From contig JAQUAA010000007.1 in assembly GCA_028687495.1 (NCBI GenBank), positions 1 to 24,005 of the forward strand: a stretch of DNA of 24,005 bases. Reading direction: 5' to 3'. The position numbers and the translations under genes are program-made. This document shows, one piece after another, positions 9,801 through 16,194 of the stretch (position 1 is the stretch's first letter; every line of letters begins with the position of its first letter). The DNA comes from Minisyncoccota bacterium (GTDB lineage Bacteria > Patescibacteriota > Minisyncoccia > Minisyncoccales > RBG-13-42-11). Under the pieces are notes generated by a model. The model had not been told where the DNA came from and searched no databases. It saw only the letters and a program-made list of their open reading frames with translations.

Positions 9801-10234
9801 TAGGTTATGTAGGGATTTTTCAAATCGAGCCAGAAGGCAATCCTTTCGGTCAAATCCTCCCAATCTTTTTTGTAATTCCAAACAGACTCTTTGCAGAGTT
9901 TGTTGAATTCGGCGATGCCGAATTTCTCAATGTCTTTTTTGCTTTTTAATCCTAATTTTTTCTCGATCTCCAACTCCACCGGCAAGCCATGGGTATCCCA
10001 ACCGGCTTTCCTCATAACCCTAAATCCCTGCATGGTTTTATAGCGGCAAATAATATCCTTGAAAACTCTAGATAAGACGTGGTGAATCCCCGGCTTACCG
10101 TTGGCCGTCGGCGGCCCTTCGTAAAAAACAAAATTGGGCGCATTCTTGCGTCTCATTATCGATTTTTCAAAAGTCCCGTCGTTTTTCCAGAATTCCAATA
10201 TCTCTTTTTCTAATTTTGGAAAATTTAAATCCAT
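6806..10234 (-). CDS. ileS: Isoleucyl-tRNA synthetase with an inserted histidine-phosphatase domain
   Basis: This 1142-residue class I enzyme charges tRNA-Ile and edits Val-tRNA-Ile. The HIGH-equivalent is PPTANGKPGIHHV (residues 41-53), a variant I know from other bacterial IleRS. WTTTPWTLPG (219-228) and GTGLVHIAPAFGEED mark the editing domain. Zinc-type pairs occur at CPRC, CWRC, CKKC and CPKC, followed by VIDCWLDSGSMPF (705-717), and KMSKS lies at about 784-788. Residues about 475-668 do not belong to IleRS. They form a complete branch-1 histidine phosphatase: RHGES (485-489), SSDVTRTKQTAE (533-544), Glu562 in REFDVG, and His625 in IVSHELPL. The core resumes at DFHRPYIDG (678-686). Without the insert the length would be about 950, normal for the family. 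The reading frame is intact throughout. It lies 1 bp after argS and 10 bp before the small hypothetical. The synthetase call is certain; the phosphatase substrate is unknown. Confidence 0.97.
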   Translation of the reverse strand: MDLNFPKLEKEILEFWKNDGTFEKSIMRRKNAPNFVFYEGPPTANGKPGIHHVLSRVFKDIICRYKTMQGFRVMRKAGWDTHGLPVELEIEKKLGLKSKKDIEKFGIAEFNKLCKESVWNYKKDWEDLTERIAFWLDLKNPYITYETNYIETIWWIIKEIWKKGLVYKGYKVVPYCPRCGTSLSSHEVAQGYERIKEPAIYIKFRITDAKFGNSYLLVWTTTPWTLPGNVAVAVNPEITYVMARVNNEKLILAKERLSVLGDKYETIREFKGKELLNLGYEPLYKFSKPDKKSWFVIPGDFVSTEEGTGLVHIAPAFGEEDMEAGKENNLPVLLTVDEEGKLKPEIKNWAGLFVKEADPLIIGDLKKRNLLFKEEIYEHDYPFCWRCKSPLLYYAKQSWFINMQKVKKDLVSENKKINWVPSHLKEGRFGEWLEELKDWAFSRERYWGTPLPIWQCKKCGNSEVIGSKKELLEQKFSNNNYFILRHGESQTQIKKITACWPEKIPLYLTEKGKKEILSAAKTLKGKKIDLIFSSDVTRTKQTAEIVAEETGAKLIFDKRIREFDVGVFNGGKPIEVWNFLKSKDDLLKTKIPEGESLLDVQKRMTDFLNDLNGKYQNKNILIVSHELPLTVLENSLTGKSLKEILEQRQWEKEKRIRTGEFRKLEFKVLPHNNEGEFDFHRPYIDGVKFYCPKCSNGLMERTPEVIDCWLDSGSMPFAQYHYPFENKDVIDKKEQFPADYISEAIDQTRGWFYTLHAISNLLGKGLSYKNVISLGHVLDEKGEKMSKSKGNIVDPWYIVDKYGADATRWYFYTVNQPGDSKLFSEREVDLTLKKFILTLWNSFIFFETYAKNSKGKNQKSKNILDKWIVSKLNGLIGEVTKELDSYDVTGAPRAIETFVVEDLSQWHIRRSRKRFQKPETKKELAEASETLAFVLLTLSKIMAPFIPFLSEEINKKLGGEKSVHLDDWPKTEAKSINKNLEEKMEKVREIVALSLAERAKAGIKVRQPLNGLQITNSDFKKEKDLLELIKDEVNVKEITFGKLLKLDIKITSDLKEEGMVREIIRNIQEMRKKAGLKPENKILVRYSGDPDLGKILTREKNLILGEARVKDLILGEKEKEVFDAEREIKVDNKNLWLAIKKI

Positions 10235-10235
10235 C

Positions 10236-11825
10236 TTACATTTCTTCGGGAGCGGAAATCCCCATTAAGTCTAAAGTGTTTTTTAAAACGATTTTAGTAG
10301 CTAAAACTAAGGATAATCTCGCCTGGGTAAGGTTTTTATCCTCGGAAATCACCCGGCATTCCTGATAAAACTTATGGAACGTTGTCGCTAAATCCACGGC
10401 ATACTGCGACAGTCTCTGAACCTGATAATCCTTTGAAATGTCTTCGATAATTTCTGGTAATCTGATTAATTGTTTGACTAACCTGAGCTCTGCGGGATCT
10501 TCTAATTTTAGGTGCTTAGTCGAATCACCAACGGTGGCTTTTTTCAAAATGCTGCAAATTCTTGCATGAGCATACTGGATGTAATAGACCGGATTTTTCT
10601 CAGATTGTTCCTTGGCCAAGTCCAAGTCGAAATTCAAATGCGTATCGGGCGATCTCGTCAAAAAGAAGAACCTCGCAACATCCAGACCAACCTCGTCGAT
10701 CAATTCATCTAAGGTTACGTAAGTCCCCGTCCTCTTTGACATTCTCACTTCTTTTCCCTGCTGGATGAGACGAACCAGCTGCATTATTATCATCCGAACC
10801 TTGTCTTTATCGAAACCCAGTGCTTCAGCCGCAGCTTTGATCCTGTTGATATAGCCGAAATGATCCGCTCCCCAAAAATAGATTAGATAATTAAATTTTC
10901 TTTTTTTAAATTTATTTTTTAAATAAATAATGTCTGATAAGAAATATGTCTCTTCTCTCCCGGTTCTATAGCCCTTTATCAAAACCCTATCTTTATCATC
11001 ATCAAATTTGGTTGATTTAAACCATAATGTTTTGTCTTCTTTATTGTAATAAACTAAATTTTTCTTTTGGAATTCGTTTATAATTTTTTCTTTTTCTTTA
11101 CCTCTATAGAGGCTTTTTTCAGAAAACCAAACATCAAAATTTATTTTCATTTCCGATATGATTGGTTTAATTTTTTCCTTGAGAAAAATATTTGCTACAA
11201 CTTTTCCAATTTCATTGCCCTTATCTGGATCAGGATAGTTCTTATATTCTTCTATTGCCCGTATAACTCTACTATCTTTTTTTAACTCATCTATATCTGC
11301 ATTTTGATATGGTTTGAACTCTGAGGGTCCAGAAACATAAGAATATCCTAACCTAGTAATTTGTCCGCCGATATCATTAATATAATATTCACGTGTTACC
11401 TTATATTTAGCTTTTTGTAGAACATTAGCTAAAACGTCCCCGCAGAATCCTCCTCGGCCGTTGCCCAATGTCAGGGGACCTGTCGGATTAGCTGAAATAA
11501 ACTCAACGTTAACCTTTTCTCCTTTGCCGATCTTCAACCCTCCGAATTTATCTTTTTCTTTTAAAATTTCCTTAACCTGTTTTTGTAAATATGCTTTTGA
11601 AATGAAAAAATTGATGAAACTGTTTTTCACCTCTGCTTTTTCCAAGATGTCGGATTTTATCTGACTGGCGATCTCCTGAGGATTTTTCTTCAACGTCATG
11701 GCTACATTGGTAGCGTAATCGCCGAAAACAGGATCCTGCGGCTGTTCTATCCTGACCTCAACCTCTTTTCCGTAGAGATCTTTAACCGCTTTTTCCGTCA
11801 ATTTTTTGATTTCTTCCCTTATCAT
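10236..11825 (-). CDS. argS: Arginyl-tRNA synthetase with altered HIGH motif
   Basis: It charges tRNA-Arg. The 529-residue protein has a short N-terminal Add1-type domain (about residues 1-95), the nucleotide-binding core, and a C-terminal anticodon helix bundle with the typical YIQYAHARICSILKKA. The KMSKS loop is present as RMSKRTGTYVTLDEL. WGADHFGYINRIKAAAEALG and VNVEFISANPTGPL are family landmarks. The HIGH motif, normally PLHVGHGRG in ArgRS, reads PLTLGNGRG here: both histidines are replaced, by Thr and Asn. The codons ACA and AAC are unambiguous on the strand. Codons for about residues 135-310 are far richer in A+T than the flanks. It is the first gene of the minus-strand operon and diverges from smpB across 62 bp. 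The identity is secure. Confidence 0.95.
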   Translation of the reverse strand: MIREEIKKLTEKAVKDLYGKEVEVRIEQPQDPVFGDYATNVAMTLKKNPQEIASQIKSDILEKAEVKNSFINFFISKAYLQKQVKEILKEKDKFGGLKIGKGEKVNVEFISANPTGPLTLGNGRGGFCGDVLANVLQKAKYKVTREYYINDIGGQITRLGYSYVSGPSEFKPYQNADIDELKKDSRVIRAIEEYKNYPDPDKGNEIGKVVANIFLKEKIKPIISEMKINFDVWFSEKSLYRGKEKEKIINEFQKKNLVYYNKEDKTLWFKSTKFDDDKDRVLIKGYRTGREETYFLSDIIYLKNKFKKRKFNYLIYFWGADHFGYINRIKAAAEALGFDKDKVRMIIMQLVRLIQQGKEVRMSKRTGTYVTLDELIDEVGLDVARFFFLTRSPDTHLNFDLDLAKEQSEKNPVYYIQYAHARICSILKKATVGDSTKHLKLEDPAELRLVKQLIRLPEIIEDISKDYQVQRLSQYAVDLATTFHKFYQECRVISEDKNLTQARLSLVLATKIVLKNTLDLMGISAPEEM

Positions 11826-11887
11826 TTTATTCTTAATTTTACCTTAATTTCCTTCAAAATTAAAGAGTTTAATGATAATATTACTAA
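11826..11887. promoter_or_regulatory. Divergent argS / smpB promoter region
   Basis: This 62-bp, very A+T-rich gap separates divergently transcribed argS and smpB and must hold, or overlap, both promoters. On the plus strand the best match is TTCAAA (11853-11858), 17 bp, TAATAT (11876-11881), which would start transcription almost at the smpB ATG and give a leaderless message. On the minus strand TTTAAT, 17 bp, TAAAAT is a weak match near argS. Neither start codon has a clear Shine-Dalgarno sequence. The matches are weak in such A+T-rich DNA. Confidence 0.35.
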
Positions 11888-12337
11888 ATGAAAGTATTAG
11901 CTGAAAATAAAAAGGCATATTTTAACTACGAAATTCTGGAGAAGTTTGAGGCGGGACTTGTCTTAAACGGACAAGAGGTAAAATCCCTTAAAACCAGGGG
12001 GGTAAACCTGATGGGAAATTATGTTGTCATCAATGACGAAGAATTGTTCTGGGTGGGAGCAACAATTCCTCCTTATCAGCCCAAAAACGCTCCCGGAAGT
12101 TACGAGGCCGAAAGATCAAGAAAACTCCTTTTGGAGAAATCGGAAATCAGACGCCTCATCGGCAAATCCAAAGAAAGAGGGTTGACTTTGGTACCCTTAA
12201 GGGTGTATACTAGAAACGCTAAAATAAAGTTGGAATTCGGATTAGCCAGAGGCAGGAAGAAAGCTGATAAAAGAGAGAGAATAAAAAAACGAGAAACAGA
12301 AAGAGAAATCCGAAGGGCTCTTAAAAATAACGTTTAA
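11888..12337 (+). CDS. smpB: SsrA-binding protein SmpB
   Basis: SmpB binds tmRNA and delivers it to stalled ribosomes during trans-translation. The 149-residue protein starts with the family pattern ENKKAYFNYEILEKFEAGL, followed by LNGQEVKSLKTRGVNL and the phrase HEAERxRKLLL-like as YEAERSRKLLLEKSEIRRL. The OB-fold then closes with LVPLRVYTRNAKIKLEFGLARGRK. The basic tail (KKADKRERIKKRETEREIRR) is the part that becomes helical in the mRNA channel. Length is typical at about 150. The tmRNA gene begins 4 bp after its stop, so protein and RNA partner are made from one transcript. The start ATG has no recognisable Shine-Dalgarno sequence. Confidence 0.96.
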   Translation: MKVLAENKKAYFNYEILEKFEAGLVLNGQEVKSLKTRGVNLMGNYVVINDEELFWVGATIPPYQPKNAPGSYEAERSRKLLLEKSEIRRLIGKSKERGLTLVPLRVYTRNAKIKLEFGLARGRKKADKRERIKKRETEREIRRALKNNV

Positions 12338-12341
12338 TAAT

Positions 12342-12694
12342 GGGGGTGCACGGATTGACGGAGATTTAACCAAGACAGGCAGGCCGAGTATTCTCGAATC
12401 TCGTAAAACTTCGGGAAAAAGAATAAATGCTAATTTATTCAAACAACCCGCATTAGCATACGCCTAATGCCATCTGTCCTACTGATTCTCGATAGGTAGA
12501 AACAGGTGTCATAAATTATCGAGAAACTGATGGCTCTTTTGAGGCCTAAAAGAGCTATTAAAGCAATTTGGGCCAAAAAAAGCAGGATATGGATTTGCCA
12601 GTTTTAATCCTTTCTGCTTCAAAAAAATTGGCTAAGCTTGTAGATCAGTCTTTGGAACAATTTCTGGACGGGAGCTCAATACTCCCCACCTCCA
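12342..12694 (+). ncRNA. ssrA: Transfer-messenger RNA (tmRNA)
   Basis: tmRNA rescues stalled ribosomes by acting first as alanyl-tRNA and then as mRNA for a degradation tag. The 5' end GGGGGTG (12342-12348) pairs with CACCTCC (12687-12693) to form the acceptor stem, with A12694 as discriminator base. The 5' part has the conserved GGATTGACGG, and the 3' part has the GGACGGGAG...CTCCC T-arm with loop CTCAATA. CCAAGAC near 12373 can pair with GTCTTTGG near 12650 as helix P2. The tag frame at 12429-12467 encodes ANLFKQPALAYA. Its stop sits in a 7-bp hairpin (GCATTAG 12450-12456 / CTAATGC 12464-12470), as expected for helix P5. The 3' CCA is not encoded (ACAG follows), so it must be added after processing. 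It is a one-piece form of about 353 nt. Confidence 0.93.
12429..12467 (+). other. tmRNA tag-peptide reading frame (ANLFKQPALAYA)
   Basis: The resume codon is read as GCT at 12429 and the frame ends at TAA 12465-12467. With the alanine carried by tmRNA the tag would be AANLFKQPALAYA. The frame is supported by the start with Ala-Asn, the alanine/leucine-rich end, and the stop codon lying in the P5 hairpin. The end LAYA differs from the LAA that the protease ClpXP recognises in Escherichia coli. Confidence 0.8.
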
Positions 12695-12721
12695 CAGAAT
12701 TAGTTTTTAGTTAATAGTTTT

Positions 12722-13231
12722 TTGAAGAGAATATTCATCAACAATCAAATAAGGGCAAGGGAAGTAAGGTTAATCGACGAAACCGGAAAACAGATAGGAC
12801 TTGTTCCCTTAGAAGAAGCGCTCAGAATAGCCCGTGAGCGCAATTTAGATTTAATACAGGTGACGGAGAAGGTGGAACCGCCGGTCTGCCGGTTGGAAGA
12901 CTACGGGAAATACCTTTATCGGGAAGAAAAGAAAGAAAGGGCTGCTCAAAAACACAAGGGCGGCGATATAAAGGGATTGAGATTAACTTTTAACATATCT
13001 CAACATGACCTGGAAACCCGCGCTCATCAGGCGGAAAAGTTCTTAAAAAGAGGCGATATCGTCAGGATAGAATTGCCCTTGAGGGGCAGGGAAAAAGCCC
13101 TTCAGGACTTTGCCAAAGAAAAAGTAAATAAATTCATTGAGATTTTACAGACTTTCATCCCGATAAAAGTTGAACGGGAATTAAAAAGAGAAATGAGGGG
13201 TTTGACGATGATAATCTCAAAAGGCCAATAG
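12722..13231 (+). CDS. infC: Translation initiation factor IF-3
   Basis: IF-3 binds the 30S subunit, prevents premature 50S joining and checks start-codon and initiator-tRNA pairing. The 169 residues show the N-domain pattern INNQIRAREVRLIDETGKQIG, then DLIQVTEKVEPPVCRLEDYG. The C-domain follows with KGLRLTFNISQHDLETRAHQAEKFLKRGDIVRIELPLRGRE (two conserved stretches). The length is normal at about 170. The only in-frame start before the conserved sequence is TTG at 12722; an in-frame TAG lies at 12701. No Shine-Dalgarno sequence precedes it. Rare start codons on infC are known to let IF-3 repress its own translation in Escherichia coli (AUU there), so TTG may serve the same purpose here. It lies 27 bp after the tmRNA and 4 bp before rpmI. 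Confidence 0.95.
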   Translation: MKRIFINNQIRAREVRLIDETGKQIGLVPLEEALRIARERNLDLIQVTEKVEPPVCRLEDYGKYLYREEKKERAAQKHKGGDIKGLRLTFNISQHDLETRAHQAEKFLKRGDIVRIELPLRGREKALQDFAKEKVNKFIEILQTFIPIKVERELKREMRGLTMIISKGQ

Positions 13232-13235
13232 CAAC

Positions 13236-13430
13236 ATGTCAAAATTAAAGACAAGAAAATCACTTACAAAACGTTTCAAAATCACCAAAACCGGTAAGCT
13301 CTTGAGAAGAGTTACCGGGCTTGACCATTACCGGGCGAAAAAATCAGGAAAAAGAGTCAGGCAAAGCCGCAAATGGGTCGAAGTCTACAAAAGCGAAGCG
13401 AGAATAATTAAGAGATTATTAGGAGTATAA
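13236..13430 (+). CDS. rpmI: 50S ribosomal protein L35
   Basis: L35 is a small basic protein of the large ribosomal subunit. The 64 residues have the family signature KLKTRKSLTKRFKITKTGKL, then RRVTGLDHYRAKKSGKRVRQ, with length at the usual 60-66. It stands 4 bp after infC and 6 bp before rplT, which is the conserved infC-rpmI-rplT order found in most bacteria. The basic N-terminus that threads into 23S rRNA is present. Confidence 0.96.
   Translation: MSKLKTRKSLTKRFKITKTGKLLRRVTGLDHYRAKKSGKRVRQSRKWVEVYKSEARIIKRLLGV
13421..13425 (+). promoter_or_regulatory. Ribosome binding site of rplT (AGGAG)
   Basis: AGGAG ends 11 bp before the rplT ATG and lies inside the last codons of rpmI. It is one of the few good Shine-Dalgarno sequences in the window; smpB and infC upstream lack one. 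Confidence 0.6.
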
Positions 13431-13436
13431 ACTTTC

Positions 13437-13784
13437 ATGGTCCGCGTAAAAAAAGGAAAACCAGCGAAAAAAAGAAGAAAGCATCTGTTGAAATATGTCA
13501 AAGGTTTTCGCTGGGGAAGAAAATCAAAATACAGATTCGCCAAACCAGCCATTTATCACGCCTGGGAATACGCTTACCGTGACCGAAAAGTCAGGAAAAG
13601 AGATTTCAGGAAATTTTGGGAAGGACAAATCAACGCTGCTTGCCGAAAACTCGGTATTTCTTACAGCAGATTTATAGCCGGCTTGAAAAAGAATAAAATT
13701 GAGCTCGATAGAAAAATATTAGCCGATCTTTCCCAAAATCAACTGGAAATCTTTCAAAAAATAGTTGAGCAGGTTAAAAAATAA
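13437..13784 (+). CDS. rplT: 50S ribosomal protein L20
   Basis: L20 binds 23S rRNA early in large-subunit assembly and in several bacteria also represses its own operon through the mRNA leader. The 115-residue protein has the basic N-terminal extension VRVKKGKPAKKRRKHLLKYVKG and the globular part with RDRKVRKRDFRKFWEGQINA, CRKLGISYSRFIAGLKK and the terminal DRKILADLSQ. Length is typical at 115-120. It closes the plus-strand translation block. Its stop overlaps by 11 bp the 3' end of the converging alkyltransferase gene, so no room for a stand-alone intrinsic terminator exists between them. I see no L20-binding pseudoknot upstream, where the tmRNA gene stands instead. Confidence 0.96.
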   Translation: MVRVKKGKPAKKRRKHLLKYVKGFRWGRKSKYRFAKPAIYHAWEYAYRDRKVRKRDFRKFWEGQINAACRKLGISYSRFIAGLKKNKIELDRKILADLSQNQLEIFQKIVEQVKK

Positions 13785-14079
13785 CCCTGCCCTGTTTTAT
13801 TGTTATTCCCTCTTTTTTCAATAAAGAGGTTTTTTTATTCTTGCCGTATTTATAGCCGCCGACCCGGCCATCGGATTTTATAACCCTGTGGCAGGAAATC
13901 ATTTCAAGGTTTGGATTTTTATTCAAAATATTACCCACTGCCCGATAAGCCCGGGGAGAACCGGCAAGTTTGGCAACTTCCTTATAAGTTGCCACTTCCC
14001 CTTGGGGAATTTTTCTTACGACTTCATATACCCTTTTTCGAAAGGAATTCGTTCGATTTTTGGAGAATTTCCTTGGCAT
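13774..14079 (-). CDS. Minimal O6-alkylguanine-DNA alkyltransferase (MGMT/Ogt C-terminal domain)
   Basis: The family removes alkyl groups from O6 of guanine by transferring them to an active-site cysteine. The 101 residues correspond to the DNA-binding domain only. RVYEVVRKIPQGEVATYKEVAKLAG is the helix-turn-helix entrance, AYRAVGNILNKNP carries the arginine finger (R46), and ISCHRVIKSDGRVGGYKYG holds Cys63. The motif usually reads PCHRV; here Ser replaces Pro but the cysteine remains. This argues for an active transferase over an alkyltransferase-like (ATL) protein, in which that residue is changed. The normal N-terminal domain of about 60-80 residues is absent. The start overlaps the Nudix gene by 56 bp and the stop overlaps rplT by 11 bp. 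A later start is unlikely, because the conserved region begins by residue 13. Confidence 0.85.
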   Translation of the reverse strand: MPRKFSKNRTNSFRKRVYEVVRKIPQGEVATYKEVAKLAGSPRAYRAVGNILNKNPNLEMISCHRVIKSDGRVGGYKYGKNKKTSLLKKEGITIKQGRVIF

Positions 14080-14467
14080 TTTTGAAAGTTAGTTTTTTCA
14101 GGGCTTCTTCGTAAGGAAGCCATAAAAAATCCAGATGTTCGCCTGAAATTTTAACATCTTTATTTTGAGTTCGGACCAAATAAAAAGTGACGAACTTCAG
14201 GATATTTTTCCCTTCGAATCTGAAAAAATATCTGATGGTTTCCTTGAATTCTCTCATGAATTCAATGTCTTTTAGTCCTGTTTCTTCCTCAACCTCCCTT
14301 TTAACCGTGTCTTCCAATTCTTCTCCCTTTTCGATGTGCCCCTTTGGCAGATCCCAATATTCTTTCTTGGCTCGATGAGAAATAGAAGGATAATGCAAAA
14401 GAAGGTAATAAGTTTTACCTTCTTCTTTCCTGAAAACTATGGCTCCTGCCGATTTTTCCACTGGCAT
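14024..14467 (-). CDS. Nudix hydrolase, Ap4A-hydrolase-like
   Basis: Nudix enzymes cleave nucleoside diphosphates linked to another group. The 147-residue protein has a perfect Nudix box at residues 43-65 (GHIEKGEE...REVEEETGL), in which Glu60/61 and neighbours bind the metal. The start SAGAIVFRKEEGKTYYLLLHY and WDLPKGHIEKGE closely resemble asymmetric diadenosine-tetraphosphate hydrolases (NUDT2 type). That makes Ap4A the likeliest substrate, though 8-oxo-dGTP or another dinucleotide is possible. It starts 1 bp after polX and its last 56 bp are shared with the start of the alkyltransferase gene. The three make a plausible DNA-repair and nucleotide-sanitation group. Confidence 0.9.
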   Translation of the reverse strand: MPVEKSAGAIVFRKEEGKTYYLLLHYPSISHRAKKEYWDLPKGHIEKGEELEDTVKREVEEETGLKDIEFMREFKETIRYFFRFEGKNILKFVTFYLVRTQNKDVKISGEHLDFLWLPYEEALKKLTFKNAKEILQKSNEFLSKKGI

Positions 14468-14468
14468 A

Positions 14469-16193
14469 TCACTTAAAGTATTTTACTAATTTTTCTAACG
14501 GCCAGCAATTTATGATATCTTCTTTTTCAGCCCAGCCCCGACGAGCTTGGGCAACCCCGAATTCCATAAACCTCAATTGATCCTTATGGTGAGAATCGGT
14601 ATTAATGACCATTTTGACTCCGGCCGTCTTGGCTCGTCTGATATTCTGATCGTTTAAATCCAATCTTTCCGGCCAAGCGCTGATTTCCAAAATAGTGCCG
14701 GTTTCTTTCGCTACTCTCAAAATTCTATCGAAATCGATTTCGTATTCATCTCTCCTTTTTAAGATTCTGCCTGTAGGATGCGAAATAATGTCAACGTTGG
14801 GATTTCTCATTGCCCTAATCATCCTCTCCGTCATTTCTTCTCTCGGCATTTTAAAATTTGAATGGATGCCAGCGATAACATAATCCAGTTTTTTAAGAGA
14901 TTCGTCTTTGATGTCGATTGAACCATCATTTAAGATGTTGGCCTCGCAACCTTTAAGAATTATTACTTTCCAATTTTTAATTTTTAAACTTTGGTTCAAT
15001 TTATCAATTTCTTTATTTCTTCGTTCCAATTTTCTTTCGTCTAGGCCATGCTCAATTCTTAAAAATTTAGTATGGTCCGAAATTCCGATGTATTCATAAC
15101 CCATATTCTGGGCGGCTTTGGCCATCTCGGTAATTGAATTAGCGCCGCCGTCCCAGTCGGAATGACAGTGCAAATCGCCTCTGATGTCTCCCTGCTTAAT
15201 GATTTCGGGAAGTTTATGCTTCAGGGCCGCTTCGATTTCGCCCTGATTCTCTCTCATTTCCGGCGGAGGCAACTGCATCCCCAAGATTTTATAAATGTCT
15301 TCTTCGGTTTCGCTGGCAATCATTCTGGAACCCCTGAATAAACCGTACTCCGAAAGCTTCAGACCCTTATCCATGGCGATTTTTCGGGTGATAATATTGT
15401 GTTCTTTCGAACCCGTAAAATACTGAAGGGCGGCTCCGTATGATTTCCTCGGCACCACTCGGATATCCATGTCAAAACCGTCTCTCATTCTGACTGACGC
15501 CTTGGTAGCTCCCTTGCCCCAAATTTTGATAACGCCCGGCAAGGAAACAAAAGAATCCATTACTTTTTTCGGCTTGTCAGAAATAACCAGGAAATCGACG
15601 TCTCCGATCGTTTCCTTCATCCTTCTAAGCGAACCGCAGTAATCAATCCTTTCCACTTCCTTCAGATTTTTCAACTTATTATAAATTTCTTTGGTCTTCG
15701 GCAGGATTTCTCCCAATAAAAATCTTCCCTTGCTTCTTTTCAAAAATTCTATCGCTTCCAGAATGTTTTTTTCTGTTTTTTCGCCAAAGCCGAATAATTT
15801 GGCGATTTTATGGGATTTAGCCGCTTTTTCCAAGGTTTTCAAATCCCTGATCCCTAATTTTTGATAAAGGACTTTCGCTCTTTTGGGACCCATCCCTTCG
15901 ACGGAAGTCATTTCTTCCAAATTCAGAGGAAGCCGCTTTTTAAACTTTTCGTAATATTTAATCTTCCCCGTTTTTAAATATTCCTCCATTCTTTCGGCGA
16001 TATTCTTCCCCACGCCGGGGATCTCCTCCAGCGCCTTTATCCCGCCTCTTTTATAGATTTCCCCGACATCTTTTTCCATTGTTTCCAAATTAATAGCCAC
16101 CTTACGATAGGCTTGGGGTTTGAAATCTATTCCGTCCATCTCTAAATAATTGGCGATGTCATAGAAAATTTTCGCTAAATCTTGATTAATCAT
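14469..16193 (-). CDS. polX: DNA polymerase/3'-5' exonuclease PolX (family X polymerase with PHP domain)
   Basis: Bacterial PolX fills short gaps and trims 3' ends in base-excision repair. The 574-residue protein has an N-terminal helix-hairpin-helix lyase-like domain (GIKALEEIPGVGKNIAERM at about 51-69, and a second HhH SVEGMGPKRAKVLYQKLG at 97-114). The nucleotidyltransferase fold follows with CGSLRRMKETIGDVDFLV; Asp198, Asp200 and Asp243 are the metal-binding triad. FTGSKEHNIITRKIA is the thumb region. The PHP domain occupies about 338-574 and carries GDLHCHSDWDGG, ISDHTKF, CEANIL, AGIHSNF, SHPTGR and NTDSHH, the metal ligands of the exonuclease. The length equals the family norm of about 570 and all key residues are present. 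It starts 1 bp after the MFS gene and ends 1 bp before the Nudix gene. Confidence 0.96.
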   Translation of the reverse strand: MINQDLAKIFYDIANYLEMDGIDFKPQAYRKVAINLETMEKDVGEIYKRGGIKALEEIPGVGKNIAERMEEYLKTGKIKYYEKFKKRLPLNLEEMTSVEGMGPKRAKVLYQKLGIRDLKTLEKAAKSHKIAKLFGFGEKTEKNILEAIEFLKRSKGRFLLGEILPKTKEIYNKLKNLKEVERIDYCGSLRRMKETIGDVDFLVISDKPKKVMDSFVSLPGVIKIWGKGATKASVRMRDGFDMDIRVVPRKSYGAALQYFTGSKEHNIITRKIAMDKGLKLSEYGLFRGSRMIASETEEDIYKILGMQLPPPEMRENQGEIEAALKHKLPEIIKQGDIRGDLHCHSDWDGGANSITEMAKAAQNMGYEYIGISDHTKFLRIEHGLDERKLERRNKEIDKLNQSLKIKNWKVIILKGCEANILNDGSIDIKDESLKKLDYVIAGIHSNFKMPREEMTERMIRAMRNPNVDIISHPTGRILKRRDEYEIDFDRILRVAKETGTILEISAWPERLDLNDQNIRRAKTAGVKMVINTDSHHKDQLRFMEFGVAQARRGWAEKEDIINCWPLEKLVKYFK

Positions 16194-16194
16194 A

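Noticed and set aside
10082..10120. PGIHHV in IleRS as a broken HIGH motif
   Set aside because: This is a variant I know from normal bacterial IleRS, such as those of Bacteroidetes; unlike the ArgRS change it is not odd.
12427..12454. Alternative tmRNA tag frame starting at ATG 12428
   Set aside because: It gives MLIYSNNPH with a stop outside the P5 loop pattern and without an alanine-rich end; the GCT frame fits tmRNA architecture.
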